From NCBI GenBank assembly GCA_030609605.1, contig JAUWBY010000005.1, positions 1-24,125 of the forward strand: DNA of 24,125 nucleotides, read 5' to 3'. The DNA is from Candidatus Eiseniibacteriota bacterium. GTDB taxonomy: Bacteria > Joyebacterota > Joyebacteria > Joyebacterales > Joyebacteraceae. Both the position numbers and the translations under genes were made by a program. Below the pieces are notes generated by a model that was given only the letters and a program-made list of their open reading frames with translations, did no database searches and was not told the DNA's origin. Positions 1-7,390 of this stretch are shown here, piece after piece (position 1 is the first letter of the stretch; every line of letters begins with the position of its first letter).

Positions 1-1110
1 GTGGCTGAGCTTTTCTCGTCCGTTGGTGCGGAATCGGTGGCCGTCCATTGGGACGGCACCTGCAGCGATGGCGCCGAATCACCTGACGCGCTCTACTCAG
101 TAGACATCGAAGCTCGTGATCCGGCCGGCAATGTGTCGCAGGCGGAGCTTCTGATCGATCTTGATCTGTACGCTCCGTATCTGGATGTGATCTTTCCCGA
201 CAGCACTCTGACCGAGGTCAGGGTGAACGATACGCTGGCGATTGTGAACGGCTGGGCGTACGATCGCGCGGGCGTAACGAGTATCGAACTCTCGCTTGAC
301 CAGGTTGACTGGGTCGAGATCTCATTCTCGGGTCCGGACACGGTCTGGTGGGAACACACGCTCACATGCACCGACTGTGTTCCCGACTCAAGCGACGGAG
401 CTCTTGCGGTCTACGTGCGCGCGCATGACGGCGTCGCTACAGCTGACGGTGAGGGGCATGTCAATGGCACCGGAAGCATTCCGCCGCTTTGCTCCTTCGT
501 GGTCACGTTCGACGTCGCCGGTCCCTATCACGACGCGAGCACGATTCAGGATGATGACAACGTCTACTACCCCGGCCAGACGATCACCATACGGAGTGAG
601 TGGGACGACGACGGCTACGATCTGGAGGCCGATTTCAGTGCCGTGGACAGTAACTTCGACCCCGAGAATGTCCAAGTCTCGGACTCGGTAACCGGTACGT
701 ACACCGTGAGCTACACGGTCTCGTCGGACGCTATGACGCCGGTCTCGCTGGCGCGCGTGACGATCACGGCGACTGATTATTTTGAGCGTTCTCTGCTGGA
801 TTCCTCGGTGACCGTGATCCTGCTCGCCGGGTCGGGCGAGCCGTCGGAGTTGTCGCTGGACTGCAATTTCTTTGATCCGGCAGAAGGTGACGTGCTGGAA
901 GTGAACCTCGGGTCCTACACTGGGGAGATCGTCATCGAGGTGTTCAACATGACCGGCTCACTGATCAGAAGGCTGGAGGCATCGGACGCGCAGAGCCTGA
1001 CGTGGAACGGCCGCAATGACGGCGACCAATTGGTCGCCAGTGGTGTCTACTTCCTCAGAATAGTCACAGATGAGGGCAGGGCGGTCCGCAAGGTGGCCGT
1101 TGTCAAATAG
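1..1110 (+). CDS. Secreted protein with FlgD-like C-terminal Ig domain (5'-truncated)
   Basis: C-terminal part (369 codons visible) of a larger exported protein. The frame is open from base 1 and the sequence begins inside an Ig-like module (the DPAGNVS region), so the GTG at base 1 is probably an internal Val and the real start lies upstream. Several beta-sandwich, Ig/cadherin-like segments follow, with Asp-rich turns. The last ~80 residues resemble the FlgD-type Ig domain: an NxxDP-like strand, an EVFNMTGSLIRRLE strand, then WNGRNDGDQLVASGVYFLRI and a short basic end. In secreted proteins of many FCB-group and candidate-phylum bacteria this domain sits at the extreme C-terminus, sometimes linked to secretion or surface sorting. 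No catalytic motif is visible, so substrate and role are unknown. It ends 21 nt before the PorV-like gene, so the two could be co-transcribed. The domain-family call is fairly sure; function is unassigned. Confidence 0.75.
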   Translation: MAELFSSVGAESVAVHWDGTCSDGAESPDALYSVDIEARDPAGNVSQAELLIDLDLYAPYLDVIFPDSTLTEVRVNDTLAIVNGWAYDRAGVTSIELSLDQVDWVEISFSGPDTVWWEHTLTCTDCVPDSSDGALAVYVRAHDGVATADGEGHVNGTGSIPPLCSFVVTFDVAGPYHDASTIQDDDNVYYPGQTITIRSEWDDDGYDLEADFSAVDSNFDPENVQVSDSVTGTYTVSYTVSSDAMTPVSLARVTITATDYFERSLLDSSVTVILLAGSGEPSELSLDCNFFDPAEGDVLEVNLGSYTGEIVIEVFNMTGSLIRRLEASDAQSLTWNGRNDGDQLVASGVYFLRIVTDEGRAVRKVAVVK

Positions 1111-1118
1111 AGAAACAT

Positions 1119-1125
1119 GGGAGGT
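1119..1125 (+). promoter_or_regulatory. Shine-Dalgarno site that sets the PorV-like start
   Basis: GGGAGGT lies 6 nt before ATG 1132. An in-frame ATG at 1117 overlaps this ribosome site and has no SD of its own, so 1132 is the better start. It also gives a clean signal peptide beginning MVSKRF. Confidence 0.75.
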
Positions 1126-1131
1126 CCGAGC

Positions 1132-2658
1132 ATGGTGTCGAAGCGGTTCGTGGTTTTCGCTGTCCTGTTTCTTGTGGTTGTCCCATCTGTCGAGTGCTGG
1201 TCGCAGGGAACATCGGGGGCGCAGTTTCTTGGGATAGGCATGGGTGCGCGGTCTGCGGGCATGGGTGGTGCGTACGTCTCGCTTGCCGGCGATGGTTCCG
1301 CGCTCTACTGGAACCCGGCTGGGCTTTCGCAGACTACTGGGATGCGGCTGAGTGTGTCTCACGTCTCGTGGCTGGATGACGCTTCATATCAGTATGCGTC
1401 GTTCGCCACTCCGCTGGGTTCGAACGGGTCGGTGGGGTTTGCGCTCGAGCAAGGGGCTCTGTCGTGGGACAACACGGGTGATGGCACCTTCGAGGCGGGT
1501 GATTTCTCCGGCGCGGTCGGCTATGCGCGCCGTCTTCGCCCGAACCTCGGAGTGGGTGGGAGTCTCAAGTACCTCAGGAGCTCGTTGGGTGACGCCGGCG
1601 CCTCTTCCTATGCGCTTGATATCGGTGCCGTCTATGAGTTGTCAAGATCGGCCAGAATAGGGGCTGCAGTCAGGAATCTGGGGCCCGGACTGACCTTTGA
1701 GGAGGAGAGTGATCCGTTACCTGCGACCATCACGATCGGTGGCTCATATCTCTGGAACGATGCCGTTTTCGCGCTGGATTTCGAAAAGGTGAACGATCTG
1801 GACGTCACAACGCGCGCCGGTGCGGAGTATTCCCCGGTGCGCTACCTGGCGCTCAGGGGAGGGATGATACTTGGTGGTGACACGGCTCTCTCGTCTTTCA
1901 CCGGCGGAGTCGGGTTGAATTGGGACGAACGGTGGGCGATCGACTACGCCTATCGTCCAACCGATCTTGGAGGAACGCATTGGCTGGCGCTCACGGCAGG
2001 ACTAGGTGGCGACGTCTCCGCAGAAGAGGCCCAAGAGACGGCCCACGGAAGGGCTGCTGAGAAGCTGACGATTCCGACATCGAACATCAACGTCCTCTCC
2101 GACCTCACGCGTAGCGTGATTGCGACTGCTCTGGACAAGATGGGCATCCCGGCCGGCGCCGAAGTGAGTGTCAGGCAGATCGATACGCACCCGGCCAACT
2201 GGCTTGTACAGTCCGTCTTCCTGGAGGAGCTGACGGGTCGCGGTCACACCGTAAGGACAGCCTCGACGATGCCCAGTGGAGGCGGCATGGTAGCGCATGT
2301 CGACGAAGTGGAGTCGTACGAAGTGGCTTATCGCATCGTGTCCTGCGAAACCGCGTACCCGCGTGTGTGGCGGGAGTGGCTGGTGGGAACCAGGAAGGTT
2401 GAGCGCCGGTCGTCGGTCGACATCTACCTCCAGCTTTCGGGCGCCTCAAAGGCCATCGTCTGGGCCGGTAGCGAAGAGCGCGAGCGGAGAGATATCGTGC
2501 CTGGCTCGCGGCTCGAGGGTCTGCGTACGCCGGGACAGGCGTTTGCGTCACCGGAGATCGAACAAGGGGGATGGGACAAGGTTGTCGAACCGGTCGTCGT
2601 GGCCGGGATCGTGGGGGGGCTCATCTACCTCTTCTACACAAGCAAGTCGAGTGATTAG
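1132..2658 (+). CDS. PorV/UPF0164-like outer-membrane barrel with C-terminal domain and TM helix
   Basis: 508 residues. Residues 1-~24 form a signal peptide (basic MVSKR, then a hydrophobic run). Residues ~30-300 match the PorV/PorQ/UPF0164 family: the hallmark GMGARSAGMGGAYVSLAGD, then ALYWNPAGL, followed by alternating amphipathic strands (GSVGFALEQ, SGAVGYARRL, LGVGGSLKYL, ARIGAAVRNLG, LALRGGMILGG) typical of a barrel. In Bacteroidota PorV belongs to type IX secretion, but the wider family is not limited to that, and no other T9SS gene is visible. From about residue 309 there is a second, non-barrel domain of ~175 residues that I do not recognise; it may be CsgG/FlgO-like, as a guess. It ends in a hydrophobic helix (484-502) and a short polar tail, TSKSSD. 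A terminal helix is unusual for an outer-membrane barrel. The neighbours are a secreted FlgD-Ig protein and bamD, 12 nt downstream. Start chosen by the SD at 1119. Confidence 0.75.
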   Translation: MVSKRFVVFAVLFLVVVPSVECWSQGTSGAQFLGIGMGARSAGMGGAYVSLAGDGSALYWNPAGLSQTTGMRLSVSHVSWLDDASYQYASFATPLGSNGSVGFALEQGALSWDNTGDGTFEAGDFSGAVGYARRLRPNLGVGGSLKYLRSSLGDAGASSYALDIGAVYELSRSARIGAAVRNLGPGLTFEEESDPLPATITIGGSYLWNDAVFALDFEKVNDLDVTTRAGAEYSPVRYLALRGGMILGGDTALSSFTGGVGLNWDERWAIDYAYRPTDLGGTHWLALTAGLGGDVSAEEAQETAHGRAAEKLTIPTSNINVLSDLTRSVIATALDKMGIPAGAEVSVRQIDTHPANWLVQSVFLEELTGRGHTVRTASTMPSGGGMVAHVDEVESYEVAYRIVSCETAYPRVWREWLVGTRKVERRSSVDIYLQLSGASKAIVWAGSEERERRDIVPGSRLEGLRTPGQAFASPEIEQGGWDKVVEPVVVAGIVGGLIYLFYTSKSSD

Positions 2659-2670
2659 GGAGGTCACAGA

Positions 2671-3444
2671 ATGTCGTTTTTGCAGCCGCGCGCAGGAGCA
2701 GCTCTCTTTCTCTTGACTGTTGTTGTCGCGTTCGTTCTCGGATGTTCGCCGATTCCTGAGTTCAGTGAAGCCAGCGTGGAGGAGGTGTACGCGACGGGAC
2801 GGGAGGCGCACCAGCGCGGAGACTACATGGTCGCCATCGAGGCCTTCAGGCGCATTTCGGTGTCCTGGCCACTGGACGAGAGGGCGGACGACGCTCTGAT
2901 GGGGTTGGGGGATGCGTACCTCGATATGGACAACTACGTGTCCGCGGAAGGGGAGTACCTGAGGCTACTTTCCGACTATCCGCGATCCGAGCTTGCGCCG
3001 GAGGCCGAGTACAAACTTGGACTCGTCTATTTCAAACAGTCGAAGCCGTCCGTGTTGGATCAATCAACCACGGAAGAAGCCATCGCGCAGCTCTGGCGTT
3101 TCCTTCGTGACTATCCCGACGGTGAGTTCTCGGATGGCGCGAGAGAGCATCTAGCGGAGTTGAGAGCGCGTCTTGCGCAGAAGGACTTTGAGGCGGCAAT
3201 GCTCTACGCGAAGTCCGGAAGCCCCACAGCCGCCAGAATCTACCTGGAGTCGATTCCCGACGAGTATCCGAACACCCCCTGGGCTCCCAGGGCGCTGCTC
3301 GAACTCGTGCGAAGCTACGTTGTCGCGGGGGAGACGGCACACGCGCAGGAGACGCTGGCTCGCCTGGACGAGCTCTACCCGGACACCGCTGAGGCCGAGG
3401 AGGCAAGGGATCTCCTGGCTGTTCCGGGGGGCTCTGAGCAGTAG
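2671..3444 (+). CDS. bamD: BamD-like outer-membrane assembly lipoprotein (TPR)
   Basis: 257 residues. A hydrophobic signal ends in the lipobox VLGC with Cys25 as the predicted lipidated residue, so the mature protein would be a lipoprotein. The remainder is helical TPR-type repeats: EVYATGREAHQRGDYMVAIEAF, DALMGLGDAYLDMDNYVSAEGEY, EAEYKLGLVYFKQ, then a longer helix pair with RFLRDYPDGEFSDGAREHL, the spacing seen in BamD/YfiO (~245 residues in E. coli). BamD is the essential lipoprotein partner of BamA in inserting beta-barrels. bamA is present about 17 kb downstream, and the LolCD exporter that would deliver lipoproteins is also in the window. It has a strong SD, GGGAGGT at 2658-2664, overlapping the last base of the preceding stop codon. 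A generic TPR lipoprotein (YbgF-type) is the main alternative. Confidence 0.8.
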   Translation: MSFLQPRAGAALFLLTVVVAFVLGCSPIPEFSEASVEEVYATGREAHQRGDYMVAIEAFRRISVSWPLDERADDALMGLGDAYLDMDNYVSAEGEYLRLLSDYPRSELAPEAEYKLGLVYFKQSKPSVLDQSTTEEAIAQLWRFLRDYPDGEFSDGAREHLAELRARLAQKDFEAAMLYAKSGSPTAARIYLESIPDEYPNTPWAPRALLELVRSYVVAGETAHAQETLARLDELYPDTAEAEEARDLLAVPGGSEQ

Positions 3445-3449
3445 GGTTC

Positions 3450-3457
3450 GGAGGAGG
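3450..3457 (+). promoter_or_regulatory. Shine-Dalgarno site supporting the GTG start of nadD
   Basis: GGAGGAGG ends 6 nt before GTG 3464. The alternative in-frame ATG at 3479 would begin at the catalytic Gly-rich loop itself and has no such site, so the GTG start is preferred. Confidence 0.7.
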
Positions 3458-3463
3458 CCACTC

Positions 3464-4045
3464 GTGGCAACTGGATTGATGGGAGGTACTTTCGATCCGA
3501 TCCACATCGCGCACCTCGTAATCGCGGAGGCGGCGCTGGAGCAGTGCGGCCTCGACCGGGTTCTGTTCATTCCGTCGGCTCACCCTCCTCACAAGTGCGA
3601 AGGCGGTTTGAGCTCCATCGAGGACCGGATCGCGATGGTCCGGCTTGCGATCGAGGGCAACGATCGTCTTGAACTCTCCGATATCGAGACCCGACGTGAG
3701 GGCAAATCGTACACGATCGAGACGGTCCGGGAACTGAGAGCCGCGCTCGGTCCGAATGAACACATCTACTTCATCATGGGATCTGACAGCCTGACACAGC
3801 TCTCATCATGGAAGGCGCCGAAGCACCTGCTCGACGAGGTCCAGATCGTAATCGTTCGCAGGCCGGGAGTGAACGAGCATGAAGCCGATCCCGAGGCGCT
3901 TGAGAAGGTGCTGATTCTCGACAGTCCCCTTATGGAGATATCGAGCAGCGACATCAGACGGCGCGCCGGCGAAGGGCGCTCGATTCGCTACCTCGTTCCA
4001 GCCGCCGTCGAATCCTACATTCGAGAGAAGAACCTCTACTCATGA
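3464..4045 (+). CDS. nadD: Nicotinate-nucleotide adenylyltransferase
   Basis: 193 residues with a GTG start. The enzyme adenylates nicotinate mononucleotide with ATP to deaminated NAD, a step of NAD synthesis in the cytosol. Diagnostic motifs: GGTFDPIHIAHL at residues 7-18 (the nucleotidyltransferase GTFDPxHxxH signature with His14 and His17), PSAHPPHK in the substrate loop, YFIMGSDSL in the middle, and the C-terminal ISSSDIRRR nucleotide-binding motif followed by the usual VPxxVxxYI ending. Length is normal for the family (~190-215). Its stop overlaps the polA start as ATGA, so the two are translationally coupled. It starts 19 nt after bamD, probably in the same transcript. Confidence 0.95.
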   Translation: MATGLMGGTFDPIHIAHLVIAEAALEQCGLDRVLFIPSAHPPHKCEGGLSSIEDRIAMVRLAIEGNDRLELSDIETRREGKSYTIETVRELRAALGPNEHIYFIMGSDSLTQLSSWKAPKHLLDEVQIVIVRRPGVNEHEADPEALEKVLILDSPLMEISSSDIRRRAGEGRSIRYLVPAAVESYIREKNLYS

Positions 4046-6741
4046 CCAGCGCCGAAGCCGCAGGGCGGGGCACCCCGGTCCTCTGTCTCGTCGATGGGAG
4101 CGCCCTGGTCTACAGATCACACTACGCATTCATCCGAAACCCGCTCATCAACTCCAAGGGCGAGAACGTGAGCGCCGTTTTTGGGTTTGTCGCGTCGATC
4201 ATGGATCTGCTTGACCGATTCGAGCCGGAGTACATCGCGGTCATTTTCGACACGCCGGAGCCGACTTTCCGTCACGAGATCTTTGAGGAGTACAAGGCGA
4301 CGCGGGAACCGGCTCCAGAAGAGATGATAGAGCAGCTCCCGACGATCCGGAAGATCATGGATGCATTCGGCATCTCAGTCCTTGAATCTCCGGGATACGA
4401 AGCTGACGATGTCATCGGGACGCTCGCCGCGCGCGCGCACGCGGTCGGCGTTCACACGGTCATCATTTCGGGCGACAAGGATTTCTTCCAGCTCGTCGGC
4501 GATGGCGTTTCGATCTACGATCCAAGCAAGAAGATCCAGTACGATTCTGACCGTGTGGTCGAAGCGTTCGGTGTGCCGCCCGAGCAGGTCATTGAGGTCC
4601 TTGGACTCATGGGAGACACGTCGGACAATGTCCCGGGAGTCCCGGGGATCGGCAGAAAGACGGCGGTAGATCTCATTCGGTCGTTCGGAACCATCGAGGG
4701 CGTACTCAAGAATCTGGATTCCGTGAGCGGTCCGAAAAGGCGCGAGAACCTCGATACGTATCGGGACCGGGCGTTCGAAAGCCGGTTTCTTGTAACGATC
4801 GAGCTCAACGCTCCGGTCGATGCAAGCGTGGAGGATCTATCGAACGGGCCCATAGACACGGAGCGTGCGACCGAGTTTTTCAGAGATCTGGAGTTTCCTT
4901 CGCTCCAGAAGCGCCCCCCAGCCGTGAAGACCGACCCGGGCGAACTCGAGTACGGACTTGTTAGGTCCGTTGAGGAGCTCGATCAACTTGTCCATGAGCT
5001 CGCCGCCGCCGGTGCGTTCGCGATCGATCTCGAGACGACCTCGCTCGACCCGATCCTGGCGAAGATAGTCGGGATTTCAGTCTCGTCTGCCGTGGGAGAG
5101 GGCAGGTACATACCCGTCAAGAAGAAGGGTTCTCCAGGTGTGCAGACAAGGAGCCTGCTGAAGAGACTACGCCCTCTTCTGGAGGACGCCGACATCAGGA
5201 AATGCGGACAGAACCTGAAATATGACTACGAGGTTCTCAGAGTGCACGGGGTGGAGATGTGCGGTATCGAGTTTGATACGATGCTCGCCTCCTATCTGCT
5301 GGATCCGGGGAAGCGCCGCCACAACCTCGCCGCCCTTGCGCTTGAGCATCTGGGGAGGAACGTCACTCCAATAGAAAGCCTGATAGGGAAAGGCACGAAC
5401 CAGCTCTCGTTCGCAGATGTCGATGTGGACAGAGCCGGCGACTACGCCTGCGAGGATGCCGAGGTCGCGTTCGCACTGGCGGAGGAGCTGCGCCCGAAGC
5501 TCTCCCACGCCGGTCTCACGGCGCTCATGAGAGACGTCGAGATGCCGCTCCTGCGGGTACTGGCGCGCATGGAGCTGGAGGGTGTGGCTCTTGATACCGG
5601 CATTCTCCGCGAGTTGGGCAACCGGTTCGGGAGGACGATAGGCGAACTCCGCGCCGAGGTGCACGAGCTCTCCGGTGTCGAGTTCAATATCGACTCCCCA
5701 AAACAGGTGAGCGAGGTTCTCTTTGAACGTCTCGAGCTTCCCAGAGGTAGAAGGACCAAGACAGGGTACTCGACGGACAATCGCGTTCTGAGCGCCCTCA
5801 GCCACGAGCATGAAATCGCACGCCTGATACTGTCGTATCGCCAGTTCACGAAGCTGAAGTCCGGGTATCTCGACGCGCTTCCGAGACTGGTGAACGAGAA
5901 GACCGGGCGTGTTCACACGTCGTTCAATCAGGCTGTCGCAGCGACCGGACGGCTCTCGAGCAGCAATCCCAACCTCCAGAACATCCCGACCAGAACCGAG
6001 CTGGGACGAGAGATCAGAAGAGCCTTTGTCGCAAAGGACGGCTCGGTTCTGATGTCGGCGGACTACTCCCAGATCGAGCTGAGGATCATGGCTCACATCT
6101 CCAACGACGAGAACATGAAGACGGCGTTCGAGGAGGGGAAGGATCTCCACAGAGCCACGGCCGCAGAGATATTTAAGAAGGGTGAGGACGGGGTCGAACC
6201 GTTTGAGCGAGATTGGGCCAAGACGGTCAACTTCGGCGTCATGTACGGCATGAGCTCGTTCGGACTGGCGCGGCAACTCGGGATCTCCAACGATGAGGCC
6301 GTTGCCTTCATTGACCGCTACTTTGAGAGCTACCCGGGAGTGCTTGCGTACACGGAGCGCGTCAAACGGGAGGGCCTCGAGACCGGATATGTCTCGACTC
6401 TCCTGGGACGAAGACGTCGGGTATCGGGACTCGATTCGGAGAACGGACGTATCCGCAGCATGGCCGAGAGGGTAGCTGTCAATACGCCGATCCAGGGAAG
6501 CGCTGCCGACATGATCAAAGTGGCGATGATTGGACTTGCCGGCCGGATCGAGAGGGAGAAGCTCCCTTGTGCTCTGATTCTCCAAGTTCACGACGAACTC
6601 GTTCTCGAGGTGGAGACAAAGGCGATCGATGAGATCGCCACGATTGTTCGGGAAGAGATGATGAAACCAAAAGGGTTCGAGCTGTCTGTTCCCATCGTGG
6701 TAGATGTCGGCCACGGCAGGAACTGGTTTGAGGCGCACTGA
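4042..6741 (+). CDS. polA: DNA polymerase I (5' nuclease, 3'-5' exonuclease, polymerase)
   Basis: 899 residues, close to the 928 of E. coli. N-terminal 5' nuclease (~1-290): LVDGSALVYRSHYAF, GDKDFFQLV and the helix-hairpin-helix region DTSDNVPGVPGIGRKTA. The 3'-5' exonuclease (~310-490) looks active, because Exo I (Asp329, Glu331 in IDLETTSLD), Exo II (GQNLKYDYEVL) and Exo III (DYACEDAEV) are all kept; several other bacterial Pol I enzymes have lost these. Polymerase: motif A SADYSQIELRI (Asp674), motif B/O-helix with Lys727, Phe731 and MYG, and motif C QVHDELVLEV (Asp851, Glu852). Phe at 731 fits the normal preference against dideoxynucleotides. It fills Okazaki gaps and repairs excision tracts. 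ATGA overlap with nadD; no strong SD of its own, so coupling is likely. Confidence 0.97.
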   Translation: MTSAEAAGRGTPVLCLVDGSALVYRSHYAFIRNPLINSKGENVSAVFGFVASIMDLLDRFEPEYIAVIFDTPEPTFRHEIFEEYKATREPAPEEMIEQLPTIRKIMDAFGISVLESPGYEADDVIGTLAARAHAVGVHTVIISGDKDFFQLVGDGVSIYDPSKKIQYDSDRVVEAFGVPPEQVIEVLGLMGDTSDNVPGVPGIGRKTAVDLIRSFGTIEGVLKNLDSVSGPKRRENLDTYRDRAFESRFLVTIELNAPVDASVEDLSNGPIDTERATEFFRDLEFPSLQKRPPAVKTDPGELEYGLVRSVEELDQLVHELAAAGAFAIDLETTSLDPILAKIVGISVSSAVGEGRYIPVKKKGSPGVQTRSLLKRLRPLLEDADIRKCGQNLKYDYEVLRVHGVEMCGIEFDTMLASYLLDPGKRRHNLAALALEHLGRNVTPIESLIGKGTNQLSFADVDVDRAGDYACEDAEVAFALAEELRPKLSHAGLTALMRDVEMPLLRVLARMELEGVALDTGILRELGNRFGRTIGELRAEVHELSGVEFNIDSPKQVSEVLFERLELPRGRRTKTGYSTDNRVLSALSHEHEIARLILSYRQFTKLKSGYLDALPRLVNEKTGRVHTSFNQAVAATGRLSSSNPNLQNIPTRTELGREIRRAFVAKDGSVLMSADYSQIELRIMAHISNDENMKTAFEEGKDLHRATAAEIFKKGEDGVEPFERDWAKTVNFGVMYGMSSFGLARQLGISNDEAVAFIDRYFESYPGVLAYTERVKREGLETGYVSTLLGRRRRVSGLDSENGRIRSMAERVAVNTPIQGSAADMIKVAMIGLAGRIEREKLPCALILQVHDELVLEVETKAIDEIATIVREEMMKPKGFELSVPIVVDVGHGRNWFEAH

Positions 6742-6771
6742 TACGCTAGGATCGGGCTTGAGACGCACTGA
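6728..6771 (+). repeat. Imperfect direct repeat at the polA end
   Basis: A 14-nt sequence covering the last polA codons and stop (6728-6741, TTGAGGCGCACTGA) recurs 30 nt later at 6758-6771 with one mismatch (TTGAGACGCACTGA). It lies in the short polA-coaE spacer and supplies the GAGG just ahead of the coaE start. Probably a relic of a small tandem duplication; no function shown. Confidence 0.5.
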
Positions 6772-6778
6772 GGCGACG

Positions 6779-7390
6779 ATGATCAGGATTGGTCTTACCG
6801 GTGGCATCGGTTCCGGGAAGAGCGAGGTGGCAAGGGTGCTCGCACGGCTCGGAGCGCGCGTTATCACTGCGGACGACCTGGCGCGTGACTTGGTTGTGCC
6901 GGGGTCGACGGTTCTCGATGCCCTCGTCGAAGGGTTCGGCGGCGAGATCCTCTCGGCCGATGGGCGGCTGGACCGTACCAGGCTGGCCGAGGCGGCGTTT
7001 GCTTCGGCAGAGGCACTGGCAAGACTGAACGCTGCTACGCACCCGGCGCTCGTGGATGCGATAAGAGCAGCCATCGAGCGTGCGGAAGAAGCGGGCGATG
7101 CCAACGCCCTTGTGGTCGATGCCGCTCTCCTTGCTGAGTGGAACATTCTGGACCTGTTCGACGTCGTGATCGTCGTCGATGCGTCGCTCAAGACGAGGCT
7201 GGACAGGCTTGTCGGAGCAGGGCTCTCCGGGGAGGCCGCTGAGGCCAGAATGCGGGCGCAGTTGCCGCGCGAGCGACTCCTTGAAGTCGCGGATGTGATT
7301 ATTGAGAACGACGGTTCGATCGAGGAGCTTGACACAAAGGTCAAGAAGTTCTGGACTGAGCTTGTGTCCGGGGAAAGGAACTACACATGA
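6779..7390 (+). CDS. coaE: Dephospho-CoA kinase
   Basis: 203 residues. It performs the last step of coenzyme A synthesis: ATP-dependent phosphorylation of the ribose 3'-hydroxyl of dephospho-CoA. MIRIGLTGGIGSGKSE begins at residue 1, with the P-loop GGIGSGKS at 8-15. The ADDLARDLV segment matches the conserved DxxxR region. ATHPALVDAIR matches the family HPxxR-type helix, with a variant ending. VVDAALLAEWN corresponds to the usual VxDxPLLxE strand, with Ala in place of Pro. The frame is open further upstream to 6704, but that extension overlaps polA and contains the repeated LRRT sequence; ATG 6779 puts the P-loop at its normal distance and has GAGG 5 nt upstream. The stop overlaps the prfB start as ATGA. 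Confidence 0.93.
   Translation: MIRIGLTGGIGSGKSEVARVLARLGARVITADDLARDLVVPGSTVLDALVEGFGGEILSADGRLDRTRLAEAAFASAEALARLNAATHPALVDAIRAAIERAEEAGDANALVVDAALLAEWNILDLFDVVIVVDASLKTRLDRLVGAGLSGEAAEARMRAQLPRERLLEVADVIIENDGSIEELDTKVKKFWTELVSGERNYT

Noticed and set aside
6704..6778. Upstream start for coaE at 6704
   Set aside because: It would overlap polA by 38 nt and add 25 residues made of the repeated LRRT segment; the P-loop is normally within the first ~15 residues.
5167..7344. Long open frame (725 codons) on the minus strand across polA and coaE
   Set aside because: It lies antisense to two confidently identified genes, has low-complexity Ser/Arg-rich translation at one end and no recognisable domain or ribosome site. 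Such frames are expected opposite GC-rich coding sequence.
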